Shown here: piece after piece, positions 1-7,354 of the stretch | Layout of the letters: every line of letters starts with the position of its first letter | Position numbering within the stretch: the stretch's first letter is position 1 | Assembly (NCBI GenBank): GCA_938001985.1 | Contig: CALLBE010000217.1 | Location: 1-13,959, forward strand | DNA length: 13,959 nt | Direction: 5' to 3' | Source: an uncultured Verrucomicrobiales bacterium | GTDB lineage: Bacteria > Verrucomicrobiota > Verrucomicrobiia > Verrucomicrobiales > Akkermansiaceae | The notes under the pieces: model-generated | The model's database searches: none | The model's input: the letters and a program-made list of their open reading frames with translations, nothing else | Told to the model about the DNA's origin: nothing | Translations under genes and position numbers: made by a program

Positions 1-1767
1 GCTAACCACCGGAGGTAAATTCCCCTTTCCTTTGGCCACTCCTCGTAGGACTAAATTCACCAGCGCAACATCGGGGTCGATTATTTCTGCTTTTTTCTGA
101 GGTGGCGAGGCTTGATAAATAACCTCGCCCTTATTGTTTTCAATTTTAGAAATCAACGTGTATTCCCATTGCCTCGGCGATCCGTTAGCAATGCCAGCAT
201 AAGCTTTGGTCATTTGCTTAATCGAGACAGGTTCAGAACCCATAGCCATCTTTCTAAGTACCTTTTGACCCTCTGGAAACGGCACGCCAAAGTCCTTAGC
301 CACTGCGGCAATAGACTCCAAATCAAGATCTAGAACCAAGCGAATCGAGGCTGATATCTTTGAAAAGCTTAAACTTTTTTCTGCAGTAATATCACCCTCA
401 TAATACGGGGTCAGTTCTTCTGCTCCAAACTCACCCACAATCCCGGTTCCTCCTAAAATACCCGCCAGCAAGTTATCTAAAGGCTCATCTAAAACCTTGT
501 CCGATAGGTGTTTTCCACTCTTCAACGCCGCCATATAACTAAAGGGTAAAAACGCCGTCCACGCCGGTCTTTTCCCTGCCGTTAAAAAGTCATATTGAGA
601 GTCCTTAAAATCTCGCCCCCCCACATAGGCTCTAATTTCACCTGTGGCGTGGTCCACGCTTAAAATAGCACCTTGCAGATATTCAGTCTTATGTAGATAA
701 GAGCGATCATGATCTTTATACAAAGGATTATTATAGCCTTGCGAGGCCTCAATGGCCAACAAGTGCTGGTGTAGTGACTCCTCAGCCTGATTTTGTTTAG
801 CCGAGTCTATCGTTGTAAATATTTTTAACCCACCTTGGCTAAGCGTCCCTTTTCCTATTAAAGACGCCACTTGCTTGGTAACGGCTGAATGTAAATAAGA
901 CGTGCCTCTCTGAATGGGGGCCGGTGAAGGAACCACCTCGCTTTTCACCGCTTCATTATATTGAGCTTCAGAAATAAACTTAAGCTTCAACATCCTATCC
1001 AGCACCAAGTTTCTCGCCTTCTTATTTCGCGAAATACTTGCCGTCGGGGCATTGTACAAAGGGTTCTTAATTAACCCCACGACACTTGCGCATTCACTAA
1101 TCGTCAGCTCATTAGGCTCTTTCCCATAATAACCCAGCGATGCGGCACGAAGCCCGTAATACCCCTTACCAAAAGCAATCCGATTCAGATAGAGTTCCAA
1201 AATGTGGCGCTTTGCTTTGGCTTTCGAACCCAATGTTTTTGAAAAATGACGCTCGATTCGCTGAGCTAAATAAATCTCCACCAACTTTCGCTCCATCGCG
1301 GATTCATTGTTGGCCAAGGCCTCCTTCTTCAAATCATAAGCATTACGCGCCAGCTGCTGTGTAATGGTACTCCCGCCATGGTTAAAAGCGCCATTTTGTA
1401 AGTATTCTTTCAGCACTCGAGCCAGAGCTGTATAATCAACCCCACCATGAGAGTAATACCGAGTATCTTCACCCGCAATGAGCGCATTGATCAAAGACTC
1501 TGGGATTTGTTCGCTAGACAATAAACTACGGTTTTGAACAAAACTACGCCCAATCTCTTCGCCTTCTTTACTGTAAATAATACTGGGCAGCTCAACCTCA
1601 TCGATTCGCTCCAGATCATACGAGTTGGCACGTTTTTCAAACTTACTTAAGTAAACCAAAACGGCAATACCGCCCACAATCAACAAAACAATACCAACAC
1701 CCAGCAGCACCCAGAGGAACTTAATCCATTTTGAAGACTTACTAAACAGTGACGAGAGGAATTTCAT
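1..1767 (-). CDS. Class A penicillin-binding protein (PBP1A-like), C-terminus cut by window edge; degenerate transpeptidase
   Basis: Open frame of 589 codons from ATG at 1767 to base 1 with no stop, so the C-terminus lies outside the window. A short cytoplasmic N-terminus and one membrane helix (about residues 17-41) are followed by a GT51 glycosyltransferase domain. Its motifs are all present: EDTRYYSHGG (99-109, catalytic Glu100), GGSTITQQLARN (131-142), ERKLVE (159-164) and ILELYLN (189-195). It should polymerise lipid II into glycan strands on the periplasmic face. The transpeptidase domain begins near 365 (AILSVDHATGEIRAYVGG), but the SxxK site reads TAFL (404-407) and the SxN site reads SKI (469-471), so peptide cross-linking and beta-lactam acylation are predicted lost. 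The frame is uninterrupted and downstream family landmarks persist (MAMGSEPVSIKQM, AYAGIANGS), which argues against a decaying pseudogene. The KTG motif would lie beyond the edge. About nine extra, basic residues lie between glycosyltransferase motifs 3 and 4. Confidence 0.93.
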   Translation of the reverse strand, partial: MKFLSSLFSKSSKWIKFLWVLLGVGIVLLIVGGIAVLVYLSKFEKRANSYDLERIDEVELPSIIYSKEGEEIGRSFVQNRSLLSSEQIPESLINALIAGEDTRYYSHGGVDYTALARVLKEYLQNGAFNHGGSTITQQLARNAYDLKKEALANNESAMERKLVEIYLAQRIERHFSKTLGSKAKAKRHILELYLNRIAFGKGYYGLRAASLGYYGKEPNELTISECASVVGLIKNPLYNAPTASISRNKKARNLVLDRMLKLKFISEAQYNEAVKSEVVPSPAPIQRGTSYLHSAVTKQVASLIGKGTLSQGGLKIFTTIDSAKQNQAEESLHQHLLAIEASQGYNNPLYKDHDRSYLHKTEYLQGAILSVDHATGEIRAYVGGRDFKDSQYDFLTAGKRPAWTAFLPFSYMAALKSGKHLSDKVLDEPLDNLLAGILGGTGIVGEFGAEELTPYYEGDITAEKSLSFSKISASIRLVLDLDLESIAAVAKDFGVPFPEGQKVLRKMAMGSEPVSIKQMTKAYAGIANGSPRQWEYTLISKIENNKGEVIYQASPPQKKAEIIDPDVALVNLVLRGVAKGKGNLPPVVS

Positions 1768-1844
1768 GAATGATCAAATCAATTACACGGACCATATTGC
1801 CCGTTACGATCACGCCTTACGAGCCAAAAGTATAAATATAATGG

Positions 1845-1864
1845 TTTCATAAAACTTTATGAAA
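1845..1864. repeat. Perfect 9-bp inverted repeat across the DUF2851 stop codon
   Basis: TTTCATAAA (1845-1853) and TTTATGAAA (1856-1864) are exact reverse complements separated by AC. The element overlaps the stop codon of the DUF2851 gene (1857-1859) and lies about 80 bp upstream of the penicillin-binding protein start. It has only one G-C pair per arm and no T-run after it on the minus strand, so it is a poor terminator. A DNA-binding-protein site or chance AT-rich symmetry are the alternatives. Confidence 0.4.
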
Positions 1865-3176
1865 AATCATGAATAAGCTGTAGCGCCCCTTGCTCCTGCC
1901 ACGCATATTTCAGTTCAACTTCTCTGCCAAAAATCGTGTTTATTTTTGCCTGAATCTTATGAGTGGAAAAATGCAACTTCTGCTTTCCAAACCAAGCTTC
2001 TGCTTTCTTTGAGTTTTGATGATAAGGCAGCCAATAGTTCACCAAAAACGCCTGAATTCTAGACCCACCCCACAATCGCTGGCGACCGCTTACCTTCTTT
2101 GATTGCAAGGAATAGTGTAAATCCCAGAATGGGTGACTCAAAGCCTCTAGCTCTCCAATGAGAGGCTTTGGGTCTTCCTCATTAAATGCTTTCATCAATG
2201 TGCTAATTTTAGACATCATCAGCCCCAGCGTTGCGACCCTTCTATGGTAATGATTGGAAGGCCTCATCCCATGTTTGCACCATTGAATCGTGAGAGACTC
2301 CTCAATTTCGTAAAAATGTCGAAAACTCCACCACTCTTCCCACAGGTTCTCTAAATACGACTTCGTATCTTCAGGAGCATTCTTATGAATATCAGGAGAG
2401 AGCAACCCTGCCGCTCCCAAAAAGACACTCTCCTCCATTGATAAAGCTTCCGCATGCCTCCTGCTATTAAGCACTCGGTGAAGCAACCATTTCATAGGGA
2501 TTTGATTTTTAGAATAACCTAAAACATCAGCAAACGCCTCTAGCAAGAGAGCCTTCAGAGGCAGTGATTTAGCTTTCAACCACCATCGCTTCGACTTGCT
2601 TAACAGCCGCTGAGCGCAAGCCTCTTTTAATAAAACCTCAATATCGGCATCCGATATTTTCAAGAATGAACCCTGAGCCTGAGGCCTTGGAATCAAGGAT
2701 TGAAAAACACCAGACTCAAAGTTCAATTCGATAGCGTAAGGGACCTCTTGATGACTCTCTGTGCGAAAAAATACGGTCTTTTCGGAACGTTTCGCCGACA
2801 CATGCAGTTTCACCTGATTGAATGCTGGGTTGATGGCGTGCCCATGGCTCTCCCAGCTTGAAGGGTTCAAATCAATCTCAACATCCCCATGAACCACCAC
2901 ATCCCTGACTTTAAATTTCGTGCCTAAAAAATCAGGGCCAGCACTTTTATTCCAATAACCAAAATCAAGCACTTCCAGCCTGTCCCCTGCCCTAGTTTCA
3001 AAGACGTTGCCAAGCTCTCCACTGAACCAAAGTAATTGAAGCTCGAGTTCATTAGCAAACAAGGGCTTTTCCCCGTATGGTTTATCACAATCTCTCAGGC
3101 TGGTTGAATCCATCAGGCCCGGTATAGAACGCAAGGCCTCCCAATAGCCAGAATGCATGTGGGACGGCGTTTTCAT
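1857..3176 (-). CDS. DUF2851 family protein
   Basis: The 439-residue protein carries the conserved N-terminal block of the DUF2851 family: ELQLLW (45-50), AGPDF (79-83), GDVEIDL (97-103), a Trp in SSW (108), HGH (111-113), NPAFNQVKLHV (116-126). The rest is a less conserved helical region rich in Trp, Leu and Lys. No signal peptide or membrane helix is visible, so it is probably cytoplasmic. The biochemical function of this family is not known to me. The PDF followed about 16 residues later by GDVEID is reminiscent of a PD-(D/E)xK nuclease core, which is an inference from pattern only. It starts 15 bp after the stop of the 184-residue gene and is probably co-transcribed with it and with the LptF/G gene. 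The ATG sits in a small inverted repeat (3174-3189) and no strong Shine-Dalgarno is visible. Confidence 0.85.
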   Translation of the reverse strand: MKTPSHMHSGYWEALRSIPGLMDSTSLRDCDKPYGEKPLFANELELQLLWFSGELGNVFETRAGDRLEVLDFGYWNKSAGPDFLGTKFKVRDVVVHGDVEIDLNPSSWESHGHAINPAFNQVKLHVSAKRSEKTVFFRTESHQEVPYAIELNFESGVFQSLIPRPQAQGSFLKISDADIEVLLKEACAQRLLSKSKRWWLKAKSLPLKALLLEAFADVLGYSKNQIPMKWLLHRVLNSRRHAEALSMEESVFLGAAGLLSPDIHKNAPEDTKSYLENLWEEWWSFRHFYEIEESLTIQWCKHGMRPSNHYHRRVATLGLMMSKISTLMKAFNEEDPKPLIGELEALSHPFWDLHYSLQSKKVSGRQRLWGGSRIQAFLVNYWLPYHQNSKKAEAWFGKQKLHFSTHKIQAKINTIFGREVELKYAWQEQGALQLIHDFS

Positions 3177-3191
3177 ACCAAGCAGTATGAG

Positions 3192-3746
3192 TTATTTTTT
3201 TAGAAAGTCAAAATATCTAACAAATTTAGACTGTGTTTCATCGATTGAATTTAAATCAATATCAGGATCCTCAACGAAACAAACCTCATTACTGCTCTTA
3301 AACTCATACACGCGGACCCAATAAGGGGAGCCGTCAGCTCTAGTCATCGCCTTCACATCCTTTTCCACCAGACCTTTTCTACGCTCTAATAAAAGGGCCA
3401 ATAGGTAACAAGCTATGATAGATTCTTCACTGGAATCAACCTCAGCTAAGGAACGTCTAAACTCCGCTTCAATCGAGTTTTCAACCTCTTGCAATAAAGC
3501 GCCCTTCGCTTTCCTCTGATAAGTGGAATGCCAAAATGAAAAATGATTTAACTCTTCTTTATTTAAAGAATCCCAAGCTGACTCACTCCAATCTCGACGA
3601 GAATACGAACCACTCTCTGGGTTCAAAAACAACGCCGTCACAATAGGTTCATTATCTTCAAAAGCCTTATTAGTGGCGTAACAATGCTTAGAGCAAACCG
3701 ACAGCCGCCATGTCTCTTTTTGCCATATCTCCTTTTGATTAGGCAT
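3192..3746 (-). CDS. Conserved-looking protein of unknown function, translationally coupled to LptF/G
   Basis: A 184-residue soluble protein that I do not assign to a named family. The N-terminus has a CxxxC pair (Cys18, Cys22) in SVCSKHCYATNKAFEDNE, followed by an LFLNPESGSYSRRDWSESAW segment. The arrangement resembles small proteins I associate with Planctomycetes and Verrucomicrobia that begin with a Cys-rich TGRxF-type motif and an RRD-x-W segment, but I cannot confirm this here. A predominantly helical middle region (about 63-125, with ACYLLALLLERRKGL at 112-126) precedes a C-terminal part with WVRVYEF and an acidic stretch. No signal peptide or membrane helix is seen. Its ATG overlaps the end of the LptF/G gene by 8 bp (ATGCCTAA), implying translational coupling. 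The DUF2851 gene follows after 15 bp. Confidence 0.75.
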   Translation of the reverse strand: MPNQKEIWQKETWRLSVCSKHCYATNKAFEDNEPIVTALFLNPESGSYSRRDWSESAWDSLNKEELNHFSFWHSTYQRKAKGALLQEVENSIEAEFRRSLAEVDSSEESIIACYLLALLLERRKGLVEKDVKAMTRADGSPYWVRVYEFKSSNEVCFVEDPDIDLNSIDETQSKFVRYFDFLKK

Positions 3747-5103
3747 GTCTTTTTTTGGTCAGAGAAGCCACCCACACGGTTAAGGGCAGTCCATGAATAT
3801 TTTTAATCCATAAATAAAACGTCGTCAGCAGAAGAAGCGCATTGATTAGCCAAGCACTTAAAAAAGCACTCAAGCGTCCCGACTCTCCCAACGCCAATGT
3901 CAACGATTGCAAAATTTGAATCACAAATAAAATAAGTAAAGCTGACACAATCGCACTACTTGAGCTTCTTCGATCAAAATAACAAGCCAATGGAATCGCA
4001 ATCAACACATAGGCCAATGGCAAAAATGAAGACGCCCAACGTTGATGGAAATGAGTTTTATAAACGGCTTTTTCTTTAGAAGCCCCCGCCTGGTTAATGC
4101 TTAACCATTTCCATAAATGAGTCACGCCCATGGCCTCTGGATCAAGCTTGGGTAAGATCAGTTGCCTTGGTGTCTCCTTCCACGGTTTGATTAGCAATGA
4201 ATCATTGCTCACCGGAATATTCGCCGTTTTATCGACTTTAAAATGCGAGACATTTAGCAACTCCCAGCCCTTCTCTCCCAGCCAAATCGCCTCCTTCGCA
4301 TTCCAGCGATAGACAGGCTCTTGGTTCTCATCATATTCAATAATACTTACATTCGCATAGCGGTTTGAATCCGAAGTTGAATCATTCGATAAAAACCACA
4401 GACGATTATGTTCGGCGTTAAAACTTTGAATCCATTGAGGGCCTTTACTTTTTTGATTTTCTGCATTTTTTTGACTTTGCCTCTCTAAAAACAATTCACC
4501 TTGAGCCTCCGCAATGGGCGCCCAATGGAAGTTCACAATAAACATTCCCACAGATAGTAAAATCGCATGGAAGATAGGCACTTTAGCCACCGCTAACAAA
4601 CTCCTACCCGACTGCACTAAAGCAATAATTTCCCGATGCTTAGACAGTTCTGAAAACATAACAATCGCAGCAATCAAGACACAGTACGGCAACAGTTCAG
4701 CAAAAACCGCCGGACTCGTGATTAAATAATATTCAAGAACTTGCGTTAGTTCGGGTGAGTCGCCAAAATCTTCCAAACGTCCCTGAACATCTAATAAAAC
4801 CCAAAGCCCTCCAATCATGCCTGTGATCATGGCTAAAGATAATAAGAACTTCTTACCAACGTATCGATCTTGTTGCGGGCTGAGCGCCTGAATCCAAGCC
4901 GCAATAGCAGGTAAAAAGAATCCTAAATAAACAAGCGTGGGACGAAGGTTATCCAACTCCCCCACCCCTAGAACTTGAGTGTCCGCCTCAGCAGCAATAA
5001 CGCTCACTTCCTTAGACGCAACGAAATCACCCGCCAACCATCCAAGGATCAGCAATATGATTGGAACAGCGAATTTAGAGGCGATTAACATCATAGGCAT
5101 CAC
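3739..5103 (-). CDS. LptF/LptG (YjgP/YjgQ) family lipopolysaccharide export permease with N-terminal extension
   Basis: A 454-residue inner-membrane protein of the LptF/LptG family, whose members form the transmembrane core of the LptB2FG ABC exporter that lifts LPS from the inner membrane onto the periplasmic Lpt bridge. The family core begins at RYVGKKFLLSLAMITGMIGG (80-99) with a LLDVQGRLEDF segment, then hydrophobic helices near 128-150 and 175-195. A large periplasmic jellyroll-like region (about 200-345) and three C-terminal helices (about 350-372, 380-402, 410-432) follow. Residues 1-75 are additional and contain two hydrophobic segments (8-27 and 57-72), making the protein longer than the usual 360-400 residues. 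Start choice is ambiguous: GTG at 5103, ATG at 5100, or ATGs at 5094 and 5091. Only one copy is here, so the partner would be encoded elsewhere. It overlaps the next gene by 8 bp. Confidence 0.85.
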   Translation of the reverse strand: MMPMMLIASKFAVPIILLILGWLAGDFVASKEVSVIAAEADTQVLGVGELDNLRPTLVYLGFFLPAIAAWIQALSPQQDRYVGKKFLLSLAMITGMIGGLWVLLDVQGRLEDFGDSPELTQVLEYYLITSPAVFAELLPYCVLIAAIVMFSELSKHREIIALVQSGRSLLAVAKVPIFHAILLSVGMFIVNFHWAPIAEAQGELFLERQSQKNAENQKSKGPQWIQSFNAEHNRLWFLSNDSTSDSNRYANVSIIEYDENQEPVYRWNAKEAIWLGEKGWELLNVSHFKVDKTANIPVSNDSLLIKPWKETPRQLILPKLDPEAMGVTHLWKWLSINQAGASKEKAVYKTHFHQRWASSFLPLAYVLIAIPLACYFDRRSSSSAIVSALLILFVIQILQSLTLALGESGRLSAFLSAWLINALLLLTTFYLWIKNIHGLPLTVWVASLTKKRHA

Positions 5104-5137
5104 AATGAGGGAAAGACAGAGAGGAACTCTCTCTCAA

Positions 5138-6286
5138 TCACTCGACAGGGTTCGGGTATTGATAAACCTTCCCCTCGTAATTTTGAATCTCAACAGTTTC
5201 ATCTAAGCGGCGCAAATACTCTGGATTCAACGGCGTCTTGCCACCACCACCCGGAGCATCGATAACGAACTGAGGAATCGCATATCCAGTTGTAAAGCCT
5301 CGCAGTGATTTAATAATATCCAACCCTTTTTCCACAGGGGTTCTGAAATGCTGTGACCCCTTAATCAGATCGCATTGATATAAGTAATAAGGGCGAACTC
5401 TAGCCATTAAGAGTTTATGAACCAAAGCCTTTTGGACTTCTGGATCATCATTCACTCCCTTTAATAAAACACTTTGATTCCCCAGAGGAATCCCAGCATC
5501 TGCTAATTTTGAAAGCCCAGTACGCACCTCCTCAGTCAACTCCTTCGGATGGTTCACATGAACGGAGATAAAGAGCGGGTGATGCTTTTTAAGCATTTCA
5601 CATAATTCAGGGGTGACTCTTTGTGGTAAAAAGATAGGAATACGACTCCCTATACGTACAAATTGAATATGAGGAATCGCCCTCAAGCGCGTGAGTATTT
5701 TATCTAACTTATTGTCAGAAAGCAGTAACGGATCACCTCCGCTCAACAGTACATCTCTGACTTCGGTGTGTTTTTCTAAGTAAGAAAACGCCTGCTCCCA
5801 TTGAGTCTCAAGCTTTTGATCAGAAACACCAGACACCACTCGGCTTCTGGTGCAATAACGGCAATACGACGCACAACGGTCTGTCGTCAAAAATAAAACA
5901 CGATCAGGATAACGATGCACCAACCCCGGAACCGGCATATGTGAATCCTCTCCACAAGGATCGCTCATCTCTAAGGGATCATCCCAGCTTTCTTGAATGC
6001 GAGGAACCACCTGCTTCCGAATTGGACAATTAGGATCATCCTTATCAATAATGGAAAAGAATTGAGGGGAAATCCCCATCGCTAGCTTATTCCCTGTCAT
6101 TAAAACCCCAGCATGCTCATCTGAGGTCAGTGTCATTTTTGACTCTAAATCAGCAAGCGAGTTGATACGATTCCTAAACTGCCAAGCGTAACTATTCCAT
6201 TGCTCATCACTAACCTCAGGCCAATCCGAACGATCGGCTGGGTGCCATTTGATTAAACTATCGTAGTATGTAGTCGTTTCAGACAT
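5138..6286 (-). CDS. kamA: Lysine 2,3-aminomutase (radical SAM, PLP-dependent)
   Basis: The 382-residue protein belongs to the KamA family, converting L-alpha-lysine to L-beta-lysine using S-adenosylmethionine, a [4Fe-4S] cluster and PLP. The radical SAM cysteines are in CASYCRYC (138, 142, 145), followed by the SGGDPL loop (182-187). The PLP lysine is Lys350 in DAPGGGGK. The two aspartates that hold the substrate amino group in the clostridial enzyme are matched by Asp306 (QCDLIKG) and Asp343, with the same 37-residue and 7-residue spacings. This favours true aminomutase activity. EpmB, the EF-P-modifying relative, is shorter, but the distinction cannot be proved from sequence alone. Start is ATG at 6286, 30 bp after ilvE, so the two are probably co-transcribed. 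No beta-lysine acetyltransferase gene is in the window. Confidence 0.9.
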   Translation of the reverse strand: MSETTTYYDSLIKWHPADRSDWPEVSDEQWNSYAWQFRNRINSLADLESKMTLTSDEHAGVLMTGNKLAMGISPQFFSIIDKDDPNCPIRKQVVPRIQESWDDPLEMSDPCGEDSHMPVPGLVHRYPDRVLFLTTDRCASYCRYCTRSRVVSGVSDQKLETQWEQAFSYLEKHTEVRDVLLSGGDPLLLSDNKLDKILTRLRAIPHIQFVRIGSRIPIFLPQRVTPELCEMLKKHHPLFISVHVNHPKELTEEVRTGLSKLADAGIPLGNQSVLLKGVNDDPEVQKALVHKLLMARVRPYYLYQCDLIKGSQHFRTPVEKGLDIIKSLRGFTTGYAIPQFVIDAPGGGGKTPLNPEYLRRLDETVEIQNYEGKVYQYPNPVE

Positions 6287-6316
6287 TTAAAAGAGACATT
6301 TAAGAAATCAATGATT

Positions 6317-7195
6317 CTAGGCGTAGATCTCCGTACCCGTTGAGTTCGCTAGCTCTCTGAATTTGGTTACTAATAGTTGTGAAAGCGGCCCTGGTTTCCC
6401 ATCTGCGATTTCGCGAGAATCCAATCCTACGACAGGAATAACTTCCGCAGCCGTTCCTGTAAGGAAACACTCATCGGCTACAAAAACATCATATCGTCCC
6501 ATGGTTTTTTCTCTAATCTCTATGCCTTCTTGCTCACACAAATCGAAAATAACTTTACGAGTGATTCCATCAAGAGCTCCGTCAGAAATAGGTGGCGTGT
6601 AAACAACCCCGTCTTTAACAATAAACAAGTTATCGCCTGTACATTCAGCTACATAACCTTGCTCGTTCAACATGATTCCCTCAAGTGCGCCCGCTTGAAT
6701 ACACTCGATTTTAGCCATCACATTACTCAAATAGTTCAATGACTTAACTTGAGGTGAAAGCGATGCTGGCGTCGGTCTACGTGTCGCACAAGTGATGAGT
6801 TTCAACCCATTCTCATAGTGCTCATCTGGATAAAGCTTGATCGCTGAAGAAATAATAAAAATCGAAGGCTTTTCACATAAATAAGGATTCAGCCCCAAGC
6901 CACCAACACCACGAGTCACAACCAAACGAATATAACCATCCTTAAGGTCATTGGCGCGAATAGTATCCAACACCGCTTGAGACAACTCTTCTTCTGAGAT
7001 TTTCAAATCCAAGACAATCGCCTTAGCGGAAAGATACAAACGCTTCATGTGCTCCTCAAAGCGGAATACTCGTCCATTATAAAAACGAATCCCTTCAAAA
7101 ACACCATCTCCGTATAAAACGCCATGATCATATACTGATATTTTTGCATCAGCCTCATCTACCAAAACGCCGTCTAGCCAAATTTTAAGTCCCAT
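6317..7195 (-). CDS. ilvE: Branched-chain-amino-acid aminotransferase (class IV PLP aminotransferase)
   Basis: The 292-residue length is typical of bacterial and archaeal IlvE. The enzyme transfers the amino group between glutamate and the keto acids of Leu, Ile and Val in the cytoplasm. Motifs in order: YGDGVFEGIRFYNG (28-41), the PLP lysine Lys151 in VKSLNYLSN, the cofactor-binding ECTGDNLFIV segment (184-193, Glu184), the phosphate-binding GITR (210-213), and LTGTAAEVIPV near 240-250. D-amino-acid transaminase and aminodeoxychorismate lyase are relatives, but the RPTPASLSPQVKSLNYL context fits IlvE best. Start is ATG at 7195, with GAGG about 14 nt upstream. The preceding 159-bp AT-rich gap suggests it opens a transcription unit. 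kamA follows 30 bp downstream. Confidence 0.92.
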   Translation of the reverse strand: MGLKIWLDGVLVDEADAKISVYDHGVLYGDGVFEGIRFYNGRVFRFEEHMKRLYLSAKAIVLDLKISEEELSQAVLDTIRANDLKDGYIRLVVTRGVGGLGLNPYLCEKPSIFIISSAIKLYPDEHYENGLKLITCATRRPTPASLSPQVKSLNYLSNVMAKIECIQAGALEGIMLNEQGYVAECTGDNLFIVKDGVVYTPPISDGALDGITRKVIFDLCEQEGIEIREKTMGRYDVFVADECFLTGTAAEVIPVVGLDSREIADGKPGPLSQLLVTKFRELANSTGTEIYA

Positions 7196-7354
7196 ACTTC
7201 AATTCTTTACCTCAAAACAAAAACAATATCGCCTACAACAACAAGCTAGAAACGAATAAAAGCACTCAATAAATTAAATACAGGCTCAAAACTCTTTTTA
7301 AATTAAGAATTCACCCCATAAAAACAGAATCTAGACAGAACCAAGTAAACGCAG
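7196..7354 (-). other. AT-rich intergenic gap, likely site of the ilvE promoter
   Basis: These 159 bp between ykgJ and ilvE hold no plausible gene. Read on the minus strand they are rich in TTTAAT, TTTATT and TTGAG hexamers, but no -35/-10 pair with good spacing stands out, so I do not place a promoter. No GC-rich hairpin with a T-run follows the ykgJ stop. Confidence 0.35.

Noticed and set aside
112..1364. Short plus-strand open frames at 112-333 and 1140-1364
   Set aside because: They lie wholly inside the PBP gene on the other strand and have no recognisable domain or ribosome site.
1..1767. Reading the PBP as a pseudogene because its transpeptidase motifs are lost
   Set aside because: 589 codons are uninterrupted, the glycosyltransferase motifs are exact and non-catalytic transpeptidase landmarks remain. 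Functional retention is more likely than decay.
5138..6286. EpmB (EF-P lysine aminomutase) as the identity of the KamA protein
   Set aside because: Not excluded, but the extra length, full conservation of the lysine-binding aspartates and absence of EF-P or EpmA genes nearby favour KamA.
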